Positions 1 through 7,996 of a stretch of 37,059 nucleotides of DNA are shown here, piece by piece (the first letter of the stretch is position 1; each line of letters starts with the position of its first letter). The notes beneath the pieces are model-generated. The model did not search any database. It was given only the letters and a program-made list of their open reading frames with translations, and was not told the origin of the DNA. The translations under genes and the position numbers were made by a program. Source of the stretch: Elainella saxicola E1 (GTDB lineage: Bacteria; Cyanobacteriota; Cyanobacteriia; Elainellales; Elainellaceae); assembly GCA_002796835.1 (NCBI GenBank), contig LUGL01000054.1, forward strand, positions 21,875 to 58,933, in the 5' to 3' direction.

Positions 1-795
1 ATCAACCTGCTAATTACGGGTTTGGTCTTGCTATCCTCGGCAATTTTTGTAGCAGAAACCTATCCACTCCAGGATTCGAGCCGCAGGCTTCTGAGCATAC
101 TCAACGATTTGATTTTGTTTGTGTTTACGATCGAATATGGGTTGCGGCTGTGGAGTGCGGAGAACAGGCTGCGATTTCTGGTCAATCCCTATTCTTTGAT
201 TGACCTCGTCGCCATTTTGCCCTTTCTGTTTACGCCCTTAGATATTCGCTTCATCCGCATCTTTCGCTGGTTTCGCATCCTTCGCCTGATCCGGTTCTTT
301 GAAGGCAAAACGGTGTTTGGCTATGTGACCCGTCAGGATAGCGCCATTTTTGCTCGCATTCTGTTCACGATTTTTACGATCGTGTTTATCTATTCGGGGT
401 TGATCTATCAGGTCGAACACCCGATTAATTCAGAGAAATTTGCCACATTTCTGGATGCGGTTTACTTCTCAGTAGCCACAATGACGACCGTGGGTTATGG
501 CGACATTACGCCGATCTCACAAGTTGGGCGGTTGCTGGCTGTACTAATGATTTTGACGGGCATTGCTTTGATCCCCTGGCAGGTCGGCGATCTGATCAAA
601 CAGCTGGTGAAAACTTCGAATCAGGTTGAAACACTCTGCACAAACTGCGGTCAAGAAACTCATGCAGATGATGCCAGATATTGCCGGATTTGCGGTTGGG
701 AACTGTCTAAAGTCGGCACCTTTTGTGAATTACCCACAATCCGGGCGACGGCGAAGGATTTGCAGGGAACTCGCTTCACGGATCGAGAGAATTAA
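1..795 (+). CDS. Voltage-gated potassium channel (Kv-like ion transporter) with C-terminal zinc ribbon, 5' end cut by window
   Basis: This is a six-transmembrane ion channel of the inner membrane, predicted to conduct K+. The reading frame is open to the first base of the window and the first visible residues are already a hydrophobic S1 helix, so the true start lies upstream; a TTG at 22 is only an internal possibility. S4 is clear (DIRFIRIFRWFRILRLIRFF) with arginine at every third position, the signature of a voltage sensor. The pore follows with the selectivity filter TVGYGD and a last transmembrane helix. After the pore come two CxxC pairs (CTNCGQ and CRICGW), a small zinc-ribbon module that most channels of this size lack. 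The next gene is on the other strand, so nothing in the context refines the role. K+ selectivity rests on the filter motif; the function of the zinc ribbon is unknown. Confidence 0.9.
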   Translation: MNLLITGLVLLSSAIFVAETYPLQDSSRRLLSILNDLILFVFTIEYGLRLWSAENRLRFLVNPYSLIDLVAILPFLFTPLDIRFIRIFRWFRILRLIRFFEGKTVFGYVTRQDSAIFARILFTIFTIVFIYSGLIYQVEHPINSEKFATFLDAVYFSVATMTTVGYGDITPISQVGRLLAVLMILTGIALIPWQVGDLIKQLVKTSNQVETLCTNCGQETHADDARYCRICGWELSKVGTFCELPTIRATAKDLQGTRFTDREN

Positions 796-831
796 TTCGA
801 GCCAGCTCATTCGAGAAAACTTATTGGAACA

Positions 832-2751
832 CTAACCGACTGCAAACCCTCGCTGGAGTTGTCGATCGCGAATAGCTTCCAGGTTGCCCGTGGGCACAGC
901 TGCAATCAACTGCTGAGTATAAGCCTGCTGAGGTTGGCGATAGATCTGCTCTGCGAAGCCAATTTCTTCAATCTTGCCGCGATTCATCACCATAATCCGA
1001 TCGCTCATAAACTTGACGACGCTGAGGTCATGGGAAATGAAAATATAGGTCAGGTTTAGCTCCTGCTGGAGTTCCTTCAACAAGTTCAGCACCTGCGCCT
1101 GCACCGACACGTCCAAGGCCGACACCGACTCATCGCAAATCATAAATTTGGGATTCAATGCCAAAGCGCGCGCAATGCAAATTCGCTGTCGCTGACCGCC
1201 CGAAAATTCATGGGGATAGCGCCGATTGCAGCTCGGATCAATGCCAACCCGATCGAGCAAATAGGACATGCGTTGCAGACGATCGCGTTCCGTTTGGCCA
1301 ATGCTGTGGATTTTGAGAGGTTCCATCACCGCTTCACCGATCGAAATCCGAGGATCAAGCGAGCTGAACGGATCCTGGAAGATAATCTGCATTTCCCGCC
1401 GGAGTTGCCGCAGCTCTTTGGGATTGAGGTGAGTAATCTCTTTGCCATCAAACTGAATTTTGCCACCCATCTCTTTGATCAGACGCAGCAGGGTGCGAGC
1501 CAAAGTTGACTTGCCACAACCCGATTCACCAACCAATCCGAGTGTTTCGCCAGGATAGACCTGAAACGAAACCCCATTGACTGCCATGGTATAGCGTTGG
1601 GTGCGGCCAAACATGCCCCGCACTGGAAAGCCCACCTGCAAATTTTCCACCGATAGCAACGGAACTTGCTGCATTAAGGTCTGACAGTGCTGCTCTGAAT
1701 CACTCGCGCTCATTTCTGTGTTGATGCGCAATGCCTGCTCAACGCTGAGGGGCTTTTCCTGAATGATGGGCTGCCCCTCTGGATCGATCGTCACTTCCAT
1801 AAAGTCCACGACCGTGGGCAGGTGTTTCATGCGGCGATTGAGCTGAGGCCGACAGGCCAGGAGTCCTTTAGTATAAGGATGCTGGGGGTTGGAGAAAATT
1901 TGCCACACCGATCCACATTCCACAATTTTGCCACGATACATCACTGCAACCGTATCAGCAATTTCAGCAATGATGCCCAAATCATGGGTAATGAACAGGA
2001 TCGACATGCCGCGTCGATCGCGTAACTCTCGCAGCAAATCCAGAATGCGGGCCTGCACCGTTACATCCAAGGCGGTGGTCGGCTCATCAGCAATCAGCAA
2101 AGTGGGATTGCAACAGATCGCCATGGCAATCATCACCCGTTGAATTTGGCCACCGGAAAGCTGGTGTGGATAGCGATCGAGCATGGCCTGTTTTTGCTGA
2201 TTCACCTGCTGCATCAGTTCCCGATCGGATAACTCGCGACCTGGATTGGCTTTCTGCCACTCTTCTAAGCAGCGCTGTTGCAGTTCCTCATCTGGGGATA
2301 GTAGCTTTACCTCCTGCAAAAGACCGATTGCCTGTTGCCTTGCCTGCGATGTTGAAATTTCTGGATAATGCTGCCGTAAGGCTTCGATGATCTGGTAGCC
2401 ACAGGTGTATACCGGGTTGAGCGAACTCAGGGGTTCCTGAAAGATCATGGAGATCTTGCCACCCCGATACTGGCGAAGTTGTTCTCTAGACAGGCTCAAT
2501 AAGTTAACGGGTTCGGCTGTTTCAGTTTCGCGAAACCAAATTTCCCCGCCTGCGACTCGACCAGGCGGACAGGGCACTAATCCCATGACCGTCAGCGCGG
2601 TGACTGATTTCCCCGAACCTGACTCGCCCACAATGCCGATCGTTTGTCCCCGTTTCAAGGTGAGTGAAATGTCATCAATTGCCCTGACAGGGGATTCACT
2701 AGATCGAAAGAGAACCTGCAACTTGCGGATATCGAGGATCGGATTGCTCAT
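832..2751 (-). CDS. Oligopeptide/dipeptide-type ABC transporter, fused double ATP-binding protein
   Basis: This 639-residue cytoplasmic protein contains two complete ABC ATPase domains in one chain, as in the YejF/GsiA type that powers peptide or related importers. Domain 1 has Walker A GESGSGKS (about residues 42-49), signature LSGGQ (198-202) and Walker B LLIADEP. Domain 2 has Walker A GESGCGKS (408-415), signature FSGGQ (516-520) and Walker B FMICDES. The proline that usually follows the catalytic glutamate is serine in domain 2 (DES instead of DEP). Domain 1 carries about 40 extra charged residues (about 151-192) between the Q-loop and the signature. Each domain is followed by the usual oligopeptide-family tail (HPYTKGLL, and QAYTQQL in the second). 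No permease or substrate-binding protein gene lies nearby, so this is an orphan ATPase whose partners must be encoded elsewhere. The substrate cannot be told from the sequence. Confidence 0.93.
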   Translation of the reverse strand: MSNPILDIRKLQVLFRSSESPVRAIDDISLTLKRGQTIGIVGESGSGKSVTALTVMGLVPCPPGRVAGGEIWFRETETAEPVNLLSLSREQLRQYRGGKISMIFQEPLSSLNPVYTCGYQIIEALRQHYPEISTSQARQQAIGLLQEVKLLSPDEELQQRCLEEWQKANPGRELSDRELMQQVNQQKQAMLDRYPHQLSGGQIQRVMIAMAICCNPTLLIADEPTTALDVTVQARILDLLRELRDRRGMSILFITHDLGIIAEIADTVAVMYRGKIVECGSVWQIFSNPQHPYTKGLLACRPQLNRRMKHLPTVVDFMEVTIDPEGQPIIQEKPLSVEQALRINTEMSASDSEQHCQTLMQQVPLLSVENLQVGFPVRGMFGRTQRYTMAVNGVSFQVYPGETLGLVGESGCGKSTLARTLLRLIKEMGGKIQFDGKEITHLNPKELRQLRREMQIIFQDPFSSLDPRISIGEAVMEPLKIHSIGQTERDRLQRMSYLLDRVGIDPSCNRRYPHEFSGGQRQRICIARALALNPKFMICDESVSALDVSVQAQVLNLLKELQQELNLTYIFISHDLSVVKFMSDRIMVMNRGKIEEIGFAEQIYRQPQQAYTQQLIAAVPTGNLEAIRDRQLQRGFAVG

Positions 2752-2944
2752 GGGTTGACAGCCAAAGGAGTAGCAAACAAAGGTTGCACTTTACTGATTG
2801 GAATTAGCTGGATTGTAGCAGTGCCCAGTCTATTCATGCTGTGACTATTACAGCGAATCTGGCTGCTGCTTCATTGCTCTGCCTGTATACATTGCCAAGC
2901 TGCTCTTACCGGGAATTGGTCATCGGATTGATATATCTAAAAAA

Positions 2945-2972
2945 TTGACGATTGATAGCAATAAGATATCAT
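2945..2972 (+). promoter_or_regulatory. Candidate sigma-70-type promoter for the small Lys/Asp/Glu-rich protein
   Basis: TTGACG (2945-2950) and TATCAT (2967-2972) are separated by 16 bases, a fair match to -35 and -10 boxes. A start near 2979 would give an untranslated leader of about 157 bases before the gene at 3136. This is the best promoter-like pair in the 384-base gap 2752-3135; I see no other structured element there. Confidence 0.35.
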
Positions 2973-3135
2973 TGAATAGTATCAGGCTTCGGGATTTACG
3001 AGTCTCTTCTGTTAAGGCCAGCATAAAGCTATCAGTGAAATCGCGGAGGTACTGCATTTTTGCTTCAATGCATTGCGGAACGATCGAGTCTGTTAGTGAA
3101 TCTATCAGTAAAATTACAGGGGGTATAACCAGAAC

Positions 3136-3396
3136 ATGGAATTCCTTCTATTAGCAGTATTAGGATTAGTTGCTTTTGGTACTACAGCAGCTACATCATC
3201 GGATGATGACATCTCTCAGTCTGGAGACAAATCCTCTGATAAAAAAGGAAAAGATAAAGGTAAGGATAAGGACAAAGAAGAGGAGAAACCCAAATCTCCT
3301 GAGCAAAAGCTAATGGAAGCGATCGCAGAATATGAGGCCAATCCACCCAAGGATAAAAAGATCAAAATTTCTTTTGAAGTTCAAGATCGCGATTAG
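3136..3396 (+). CDS. Small membrane-anchored or secreted protein with a lysine/acid-rich region
   Basis: I do not recognise the family of this 86-residue protein. Residues 1-20 are a hydrophobic stretch (LLLAVLGLVAFGTTAA) with only one charged residue, which could be a membrane anchor or a signal segment without the usual basic N-terminus. Residues 23-55 are a highly charged low-complexity segment of alternating K, D, G and E that is likely disordered. The C-terminal third (PEQKLMEAIAEYEANPP, then a short beta-like KIKISFEV) looks like a small folded tail. A G-rich stretch (GGGGGT, about 14 bases upstream of the ATG) may act as ribosome binding site. The gene stands alone between two minus-strand genes and converges on the next one. 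Confidence that it is coding rests on the promoter-like boxes, the clear N-terminal helix and compositional coherence. Confidence 0.6.
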   Translation: MEFLLLAVLGLVAFGTTAATSSDDDISQSGDKSSDKKGKDKGKDKDKEEEKPKSPEQKLMEAIAEYEANPPKDKKIKISFEVQDRD

Positions 3397-3443
3397 GCTG
3401 CCTTAAAGCAGGCTCACCCCATCATTCAACCATACGAAAAATT

Positions 3444-3466
3444 TGGAGTGAGCATTGCCCACTCCA
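3444..3466. terminator. Hairpin between convergent genes, likely bidirectional terminator
   Basis: TGGAGTG (3444-3450) is the perfect reverse complement of CACTCCA (3460-3466), with a 9-base loop. Downstream on the plus strand is TAAAAAATA; read on the minus strand the hairpin is followed by AATTTTTCG. The minus-strand reading fits intrinsic termination better, but that direction also belongs to transcripts leaving the gene that ends at 3484. Confidence 0.45.
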
Positions 3467-3483
3467 TAAAAAATAGGTTCAGT

Positions 3484-3876
3484 TTATTCTGGACTGATCG
3501 ACAACGTATAAGTGTAATTGCCCTGGTTTTGGTTGCCTACAAAAATAGAATAGCTGCCTTGTGCCCATACTCCGGGAACATCGATCGCGGAACCGGGTGT
3601 CATGACACAGCGATTGACAGGACCCTTGATCCATAAGGTCGGTTGGCCATCTCCTTGCAATGTAAACCGTAACGGCGTGGGCTGATCGACCACCACGACT
3701 TGAGCCGGGGCACCGGAGTTGTAGCCACACTCGCTTTGAACCTGACCGGAATTGCCAGAGACCGTTACGGTTGATACTAATGGTGTTTTGACAGTATCAG
3801 CAGCGGCCATCGTGATCATGGCCAAAGTCGCTGCGATCGCAGTTGGAACGATCGCCCAATTAATAGGTTGTTTCAT
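3484..3876 (-). CDS. Small secreted protein, uncharacterised
   Basis: The protein is predicted to be exported. The ATG at 3876 is chosen because a strong ribosome binding site (GGAGGGGA) lies about 8 bases upstream; an in-frame ATG 36 bases further upstream would put extra residues before the signal peptide. From 3876 the 130-residue product starts MKQPINW, followed by a hydrophobic stretch ending AMITMAAADT, a good Sec signal peptide with cleavage likely after an alanine near residue 26. The mature part is about 105 residues, rich in beta-forming residues, with two cysteines (in QSECGY and NRCVMT) that could form one disulfide. It contains GYNSGAPAQ, WIKGPVNRC and a final NYTYTLSIS strand, which suggests a beta-sandwich such as a PPC-like or carbohydrate-binding fold. 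I cannot name a family. Confidence 0.75.
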   Translation of the reverse strand: MKQPINWAIVPTAIAATLAMITMAAADTVKTPLVSTVTVSGNSGQVQSECGYNSGAPAQVVVVDQPTPLRFTLQGDGQPTLWIKGPVNRCVMTPGSAIDVPGVWAQGSYSIFVGNQNQGNYTYTLSISPE

Positions 3877-4048
3877 CACACTCCCCTCCGTCCACATGGA
3901 ATAAAACTGCAAAAAATGCTGGAGTTGATAAGTGACTTGTTAGATAAGCAGAGAATGCAACGTCGTGCAACCCTCTCTACCTCAAATCTTAGCGATCGCA
4001 TCTGAAGATCGGCGGCTAACCCTGTGCCAGTTTTCAGATTGCGTGATT

Positions 4049-4966
4049 CTAAAAAGATTCCAAATGCTTTTGCCAAGCCAATTTGGCTGCCCCGACCATC
4101 CCTGCCTGGTTGCCTAATTCAGCAATCAAGAGTTGTAAATTCGATCGCGAACTGATCAGTACTCGCCGCTCTAGCTCCTGTTGCACCGCCGGTAAGAAAA
4201 ACTCAGCGCTGGCACTAATGCCGCCGCCAAGAATAACAGCCTCTGGCGTCAAAACATAGATGAGGCTGGCCAGTCCCGCACCCAGATCGCGACCATAGGT
4301 TTGCCAAAAGGCCAGCGCAACGTGATCTCCTGCTTTGGCTCTTGCGCCTAACTCATCCGGCTCCAGGCCAGTGCGGCGACGAATTGCCCGAATCGAAGCG
4401 TATTGCTCCAGCGAGCCATTATTGCCACTATTGCATTCAGGTCCATCGGGATTCAGCGTGATCAACCCCAGTTCACCAGCACAACCTTCATGACCAACAA
4501 ATAGCTTGCCGTCCAGAATAATTGCGCCACCCACGCCAGTCCCTAACGTCAGCAAAATCACATTGCGAAAATGACGTCCGGCTCCCAGCCAATATTCGCC
4601 CATGCCTGCACAATTGGCGTCGTTCGCGAGTACTGTCACCCGTCCAGTTTTGGCTTCTAACCAATCGGCTAATGGAATATCCTGCCAGCCCTCTAGATTG
4701 ATCGCCACTCTGGCAATGCGTCCAGCAGCGTCTGCGGGTCCGGGTGTGCCAACCCCAATCGCCACCGTTTTATGCTCAGGGTCAAGTTGTTCGATCGCAG
4801 CGACGATCGCCATCATCACAGCTTCTGGATAGGCAGGTTGAGGAGTAGGAACGGTAAGGGACTGAATGCAATTTCCCTTCCAATCGAATCGACCAAGCTT
4901 GATAGCAGTGCCGCCCAGGTCAATTCCCACTACCTCTTCGGCGTAAAATTCTGTCGATGCTGTCAT
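4049..4966 (-). CDS. ROK-family sugar kinase (glucokinase-like)
   Basis: This is an ATP-dependent sugar kinase of the ROK family; glucose is the likeliest substrate, by resemblance to cyanobacterial ROK glucokinases. The start at 4966 gives 305 residues and has a good ribosome binding site (GAGAGGTGAT directly upstream). A longer in-frame start at 5158 would add 64 residues unlike any kinase and run through an 18-base tandem repeat, so I reject it. Visible motifs: phosphate loop DLGGTAIKLG (16-25), catalytic Asp in LANDANC (D116), the second phosphate motif LGTGVGG (141-147), and H159 in VGHEGCAGELG. The usual zinc-binding motif CxCGxxGCxE is changed to CNSGNNGSLE (178-187): only the first cysteine remains. 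The enzyme is therefore probably not built around the standard ROK zinc site. It is divergent from the HAD gene at 5185. Confidence 0.9.
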   Translation of the reverse strand: MTASTEFYAEEVVGIDLGGTAIKLGRFDWKGNCIQSLTVPTPQPAYPEAVMMAIVAAIEQLDPEHKTVAIGVGTPGPADAAGRIARVAINLEGWQDIPLADWLEAKTGRVTVLANDANCAGMGEYWLGAGRHFRNVILLTLGTGVGGAIILDGKLFVGHEGCAGELGLITLNPDGPECNSGNNGSLEQYASIRAIRRRTGLEPDELGARAKAGDHVALAFWQTYGRDLGAGLASLIYVLTPEAVILGGGISASAEFFLPAVQQELERRVLISSRSNLQLLIAELGNQAGMVGAAKLAWQKHLESF

Positions 4967-5055
4967 ATCACCTCTCGTAACCCTGGCTTTCGGTTCCAGA
5001 AGACTCAGTTGCTCTATTGTCGATCGAGCTATCCCCTTTACAACCTCCCTGGACT

Positions 5056-5091
5056 TAAAGTTTTGCGGAGTGGTAAAGTTTTGCGGAGTGG
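5056..5091. repeat. Perfect 18-base tandem duplication
   Basis: The unit TAAAGTTTTGCGGAGTGG occurs twice head to tail (5056-5073 and 5074-5091) with no mismatch. It lies in the 218-base gap between the divergent sugar-kinase and HAD genes, 90-125 bases upstream of the kinase start. It could be a recent slippage event or a doubled regulator site; there is no third copy nearby. Confidence 0.85.
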
Positions 5092-5131
5092 TATCAATCG
5101 GCCTCTCCTCGGTAAAGGCAACAGGAGACGA

Positions 5132-5137
5132 TATAAT
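5132..5137 (+). promoter_or_regulatory. Candidate -10 box of the HAD gene
   Basis: A consensus TATAAT lies 48 bases upstream of the HAD start codon. The -35 region at the expected spacing (around 5109-5114) is a poor match, so either an activator is needed or this is chance. The sequence also lies in the divergent promoter region of the sugar kinase. Confidence 0.35.
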
Positions 5138-5184
5138 CCTGGCAGGATCAGAATTCATGCGCTATCAACTCGCGATTTTGCAAC

Positions 5185-5910
5185 ATGGCTCTCAAGGCGG
5201 TTCTGTTTGACTTTAATGGAGTAATTATTAACGATGAGCCGCTCCACCAAAAGTTGATTGAACAACTCTTGATTGAAGAGAACCTGCGGCCTAAGCCGGA
5301 AGAATTTCGGGAAATTTGTTTAGGGCGGAGCGATCGAGCTTGTTTGACTGAATTATTAGCACGACGGGGCCGGGTTGTTTCTGAAGAATATTTGAGTGGA
5401 TTAATTGCTCGAAAAGCCCAAGCCTATGCTCAGCAATTGGCCCAGATTGAGAAAATTCCCTCCTATCCCGGTCTCACAGATTTGATTTTTCGAATCCGAT
5501 CGGCCCAATTGCCGTTGGCGGTTGTGAGCGGCGCAATTCGCTCTGAAATTGAGCTAGTGTTGCATCGCCTTGAGCTGGCCAACGCTTTTTCGGTGATTGT
5601 GGCCGGAGATGAAATCACGACCAGCAAACCCAACCCCGCCGGATATTTGCTAGCCGTTGATCGGCTCAACCAGCTCCAGCCCAATTTACAGCTCCAACCT
5701 CAAGACTGTTTAGCGATCGAAGATACCTTTGCGGGAATTCAGGCCGCTAAGGCAGCTGGAATGCAGGTCGTTGGAGTGGCCAATTCTTACCCATTCCACA
5801 TGATGCAGCGGGTTTCAAACTGGGCCGTTGATTACCTTTCTGATTTGGAACTCGATCGGGTGCAACAAGTTTTTGCAGGCGAAGGAATACTGGCTCAAAG
5901 TGTGGAATAA
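5185..5910 (+). CDS. HAD-superfamily hydrolase, beta-phosphoglucomutase-like, with altered catalytic Asp
   Basis: This 241-residue protein has the fold of the HAD family with an alpha-helical cap (subclass IA), related to beta-phosphoglucomutases and sugar-phosphate phosphatases. Motif I is LFDFNGVIIND: the nucleophile D9 is present, but the second catalytic Asp, the general acid/base in DxDG phosphatases, is Asn (N11). Motif II is VVSGA, motif III the lysine in TSKPNPAGY, and motif IV AIEDTFAGIQAA carries the Mg2+-binding acidic residues. The helical cap lies between motifs I and II. The gene is divergent from the ROK sugar kinase, so a shared role in sugar-phosphate handling is possible but is inference. 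The N11 change suggests a weak or altered hydrolase; I believe DFNG variants recur in cyanobacteria, so it may be a conserved subfamily rather than a decayed gene. Confidence 0.88.
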   Translation: MALKAVLFDFNGVIINDEPLHQKLIEQLLIEENLRPKPEEFREICLGRSDRACLTELLARRGRVVSEEYLSGLIARKAQAYAQQLAQIEKIPSYPGLTDLIFRIRSAQLPLAVVSGAIRSEIELVLHRLELANAFSVIVAGDEITTSKPNPAGYLLAVDRLNQLQPNLQLQPQDCLAIEDTFAGIQAAKAAGMQVVGVANSYPFHMMQRVSNWAVDYLSDLELDRVQQVFAGEGILAQSVE

Positions 5911-5918
5911 ACGCAAAA

Positions 5919-7115
5919 CTACAAAAGTCCCATTTCTTCTAAGCCTCGCTGCAGCCTTTCTGCTTCTGCGGCATTTGAATGTTGATGCAGTTCGATCGCC
6001 CGTCGAAAGGCAGCTAAACTTTCGGTGACCCGTCCAACTTTGAGTAAAACCACGCCCAAATTTTGGTGGGCTTCAGCGTAATTTGGATCAAGCTGAATGG
6101 CCTTCTGATAATGGTCCATCGCGGCTGCCATTTGGCCCATTGCCTTGAACGTGGCTCCCAGATTACAGTGACCGATCGCAAAAGTTGGATCGATCATCAC
6201 ACAGGTTTGATAGAACTGCTGTGCCTTAATCAGATTGCCTTGCGCTTTCAGGAGTCCGGCTAGGTTGTTATAGGCTCCGAGCTTGAGGCGATCGAGAATG
6301 GGCTGCTGCGTCGCCAGATGATAATGCAAGGCGGCTGGTTCAATTTGCTGCGACCGACTGTAGGCAATCCCCAAGTGATAGTGCAGTTCGTATAGTACAG
6401 GAGCATCCGCACCAACTAACTGACTCGATTGCAAGCCTTGCTTCAATAGGTTGATGCCTTTAGGTAAATTGCCCATTTCGACATAGAGTGCGCCGAGCTT
6501 GCTGCATACATAAGGATCGTCTGGATGGGCTGCATAGAAGCCTTCCATCGTGGTTTTAGCTTTTTGCAGCTTATCGCGATCGGCGATCGCACCCGGTTCA
6601 TACCCATAGTGCAGAATCGCTACATCGGGACAGTCCACGATCTGCCAATCCGGTTCCTTTTGCAACAGCAGGGCTACGCTATCGTCCACCATGGCGTGAT
6701 AGGGGCGGGTGAAGTAAAGGTCGGGATGATGGCGAAACAGCCGTGACACCAGAGAATAGGGCGATTGGGTCGCCCCAATTTCTTGTCGCATTAGATTAAT
6801 TACCAAGGCTCGCTCTTGCCGAATCGCTTTTTTCAGGACTGGACCGATCGCAGGTACCAAGACCTCATCCGCATCCAGAACCAGCACCCAATCTGCCGTG
6901 ACATACTTCAGGGCCTTATTACGAGCCGCAGAAAAATCGTGACACCAGGCAAAATGATGGACTTTCGCCCCGTGCGATCGAGCAATGGCAGGTGTGGCGT
7001 CGGTTGAGCCGGTATCGAGCACAATCATTTCATCCACGATGCCTCTGACGCTTTCCAGGCAGCGAGACAGACTGGCCGCTTCATCTTTGACAATCATGCA
7101 CAGGCTCAATCGCAT
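5919..7115 (-). CDS. Family 2 glycosyltransferase with C-terminal TPR repeats
   Basis: The 398-residue protein has an N-terminal GT-A fold of family GT2 (about residues 1-230) and tetratricopeptide repeats after it. The donor-binding region is seen in LCMIVKDEAASL, VLDTGSTDAT and the metal-binding DxD as LVLDADEVL (D81-A-D83). The C-terminal part contains about three TPRs, clearest in the segments beginning IGHCNLGATFKAMGQ and EAHQNLGVVLLKVGR, a scaffold for protein binding. Enzymes of this layout transfer sugars to proteins or glycans; neither donor nor acceptor can be read here. There is no signal peptide or membrane helix, so it is probably cytoplasmic. It ends 8 bases from the convergent HAD gene. 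Confidence 0.9.
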   Translation of the reverse strand: MRLSLCMIVKDEAASLSRCLESVRGIVDEMIVLDTGSTDATPAIARSHGAKVHHFAWCHDFSAARNKALKYVTADWVLVLDADEVLVPAIGPVLKKAIRQERALVINLMRQEIGATQSPYSLVSRLFRHHPDLYFTRPYHAMVDDSVALLLQKEPDWQIVDCPDVAILHYGYEPGAIADRDKLQKAKTTMEGFYAAHPDDPYVCSKLGALYVEMGNLPKGINLLKQGLQSSQLVGADAPVLYELHYHLGIAYSRSQQIEPAALHYHLATQQPILDRLKLGAYNNLAGLLKAQGNLIKAQQFYQTCVMIDPTFAIGHCNLGATFKAMGQMAAAMDHYQKAIQLDPNYAEAHQNLGVVLLKVGRVTESLAAFRRAIELHQHSNAAEAERLQRGLEEMGLL

Positions 7116-7219
7116 GGGTTTTTGCCGATCTGCTCGCTTGCGTTGTAAGGAATTCGTGATAGGAGATTACCGTCCAGCATCCAGTCTATCTTGCTACCCA
7201 TTTTCCATGCAGCTGGCGA

Positions 7220-7996
7220 TTAGGGAGAAAGCCGTGCCTTCTTCGCGCGACTCGTTTCATACCAATTGGCAATCTCCGGCACCCAGGCTTTGAAGTGCTG
7301 CCACATCAGCTCACAGAGTTGCTGGGCTTCCAACTGAGCATCGAGTTTCCAGCGCAGATCCAAGAGGTGCATGAACGATCGCACATTGGCAGACATCACC
7401 CAATGCTGCCGCACATCAAAGGCAATCAGGCCACGAGCATGCTCTTCTGAAAACCCTTGCTGAATCCGTTCGGCATAGCGATGACACCCTTGCAGGCACC
7501 ATTCCAGGTCTTGCTGCCGCAGGTCTTGAGTGTACTCGTAGCGTTTGCCTTGACGATCGCTATAAAAACCGATCGGACGCAGGTAGAAAACTTCTTCGAT
7601 GTCGCGTCTGCCTTCGACTACATCAATTAGTCGCTGCCCTGTATAACGGAAGGACTGAACATCAAAACTGACGCCGACGCGATGAGTCCGCATTTGCTGC
7701 ATGGTTGAGTGGGGAAAAAAGCCGCAGTTCAACACAATTTGCGGATGCTCTAAAGGGCCATAGTGGCCTCGTCCGCCCGCCAGCAAGTGTTTAATCACCA
7801 ACTCGCCTGCTTTTGTTTCATCAGGGAATTGATCTCGCTCATCCCAAACAAAAGATTCCGCATAGTCCTGATGCATGGCGGCATAGATTACTTGCTGCGG
7901 ATTAACCGTTTGGGAAATCACTTCAACCCGAAAGAAAGGATCGATCGGTTCAGATGAAGTGGTAGGGAGATTAGAGTTTGGGGAAATCAACTGCAT
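7220..7996 (-). CDS. thyX: Flavin-dependent thymidylate synthase ThyX
   Basis: ThyX makes dTMP from dUMP using methylene-tetrahydrofolate, with FAD and NADPH as reductant, and replaces ThyA in many cyanobacteria. The diagnostic ThyX motif is present as THRVGVSFDVQSFRY (residues 104-118), with the conserved His, Arg, the two Ser and the final Arg in place. Further family features are LLAGGRGHYGPLEHPQ near residue 72 and the C-terminal helix with MSANVRSFMHLLDLR, which holds the dUMP/FAD-binding arginines and the conserved His. The length of 258 residues includes a roughly 20-residue N-terminal extension before FFRVEVIS. No clear Shine-Dalgarno precedes the ATG, so a slightly later start is possible. 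Confidence 0.95.
   Translation of the reverse strand: MQLISPNSNLPTTSSEPIDPFFRVEVISQTVNPQQVIYAAMHQDYAESFVWDERDQFPDETKAGELVIKHLLAGGRGHYGPLEHPQIVLNCGFFPHSTMQQMRTHRVGVSFDVQSFRYTGQRLIDVVEGRRDIEEVFYLRPIGFYSDRQGKRYEYTQDLRQQDLEWCLQGCHRYAERIQQGFSEEHARGLIAFDVRQHWVMSANVRSFMHLLDLRWKLDAQLEAQQLCELMWQHFKAWVPEIANWYETSRAKKARLSP

Noticed and set aside
2945-3154. A 69-codon frame overlapping the start of the Lys/Asp/Glu-rich gene
   Set aside because: It has no ribosome binding site, is rich in Ser/Ile/Lys without pattern, and coincides with the promoter candidate of the real gene.
4967-5158. Longer N-terminus for the ROK kinase (start at 5158)
   Set aside because: It would add 64 residues unlike ROK proteins and encode the 18-base tandem repeat; a good ribosome binding site supports 4966.
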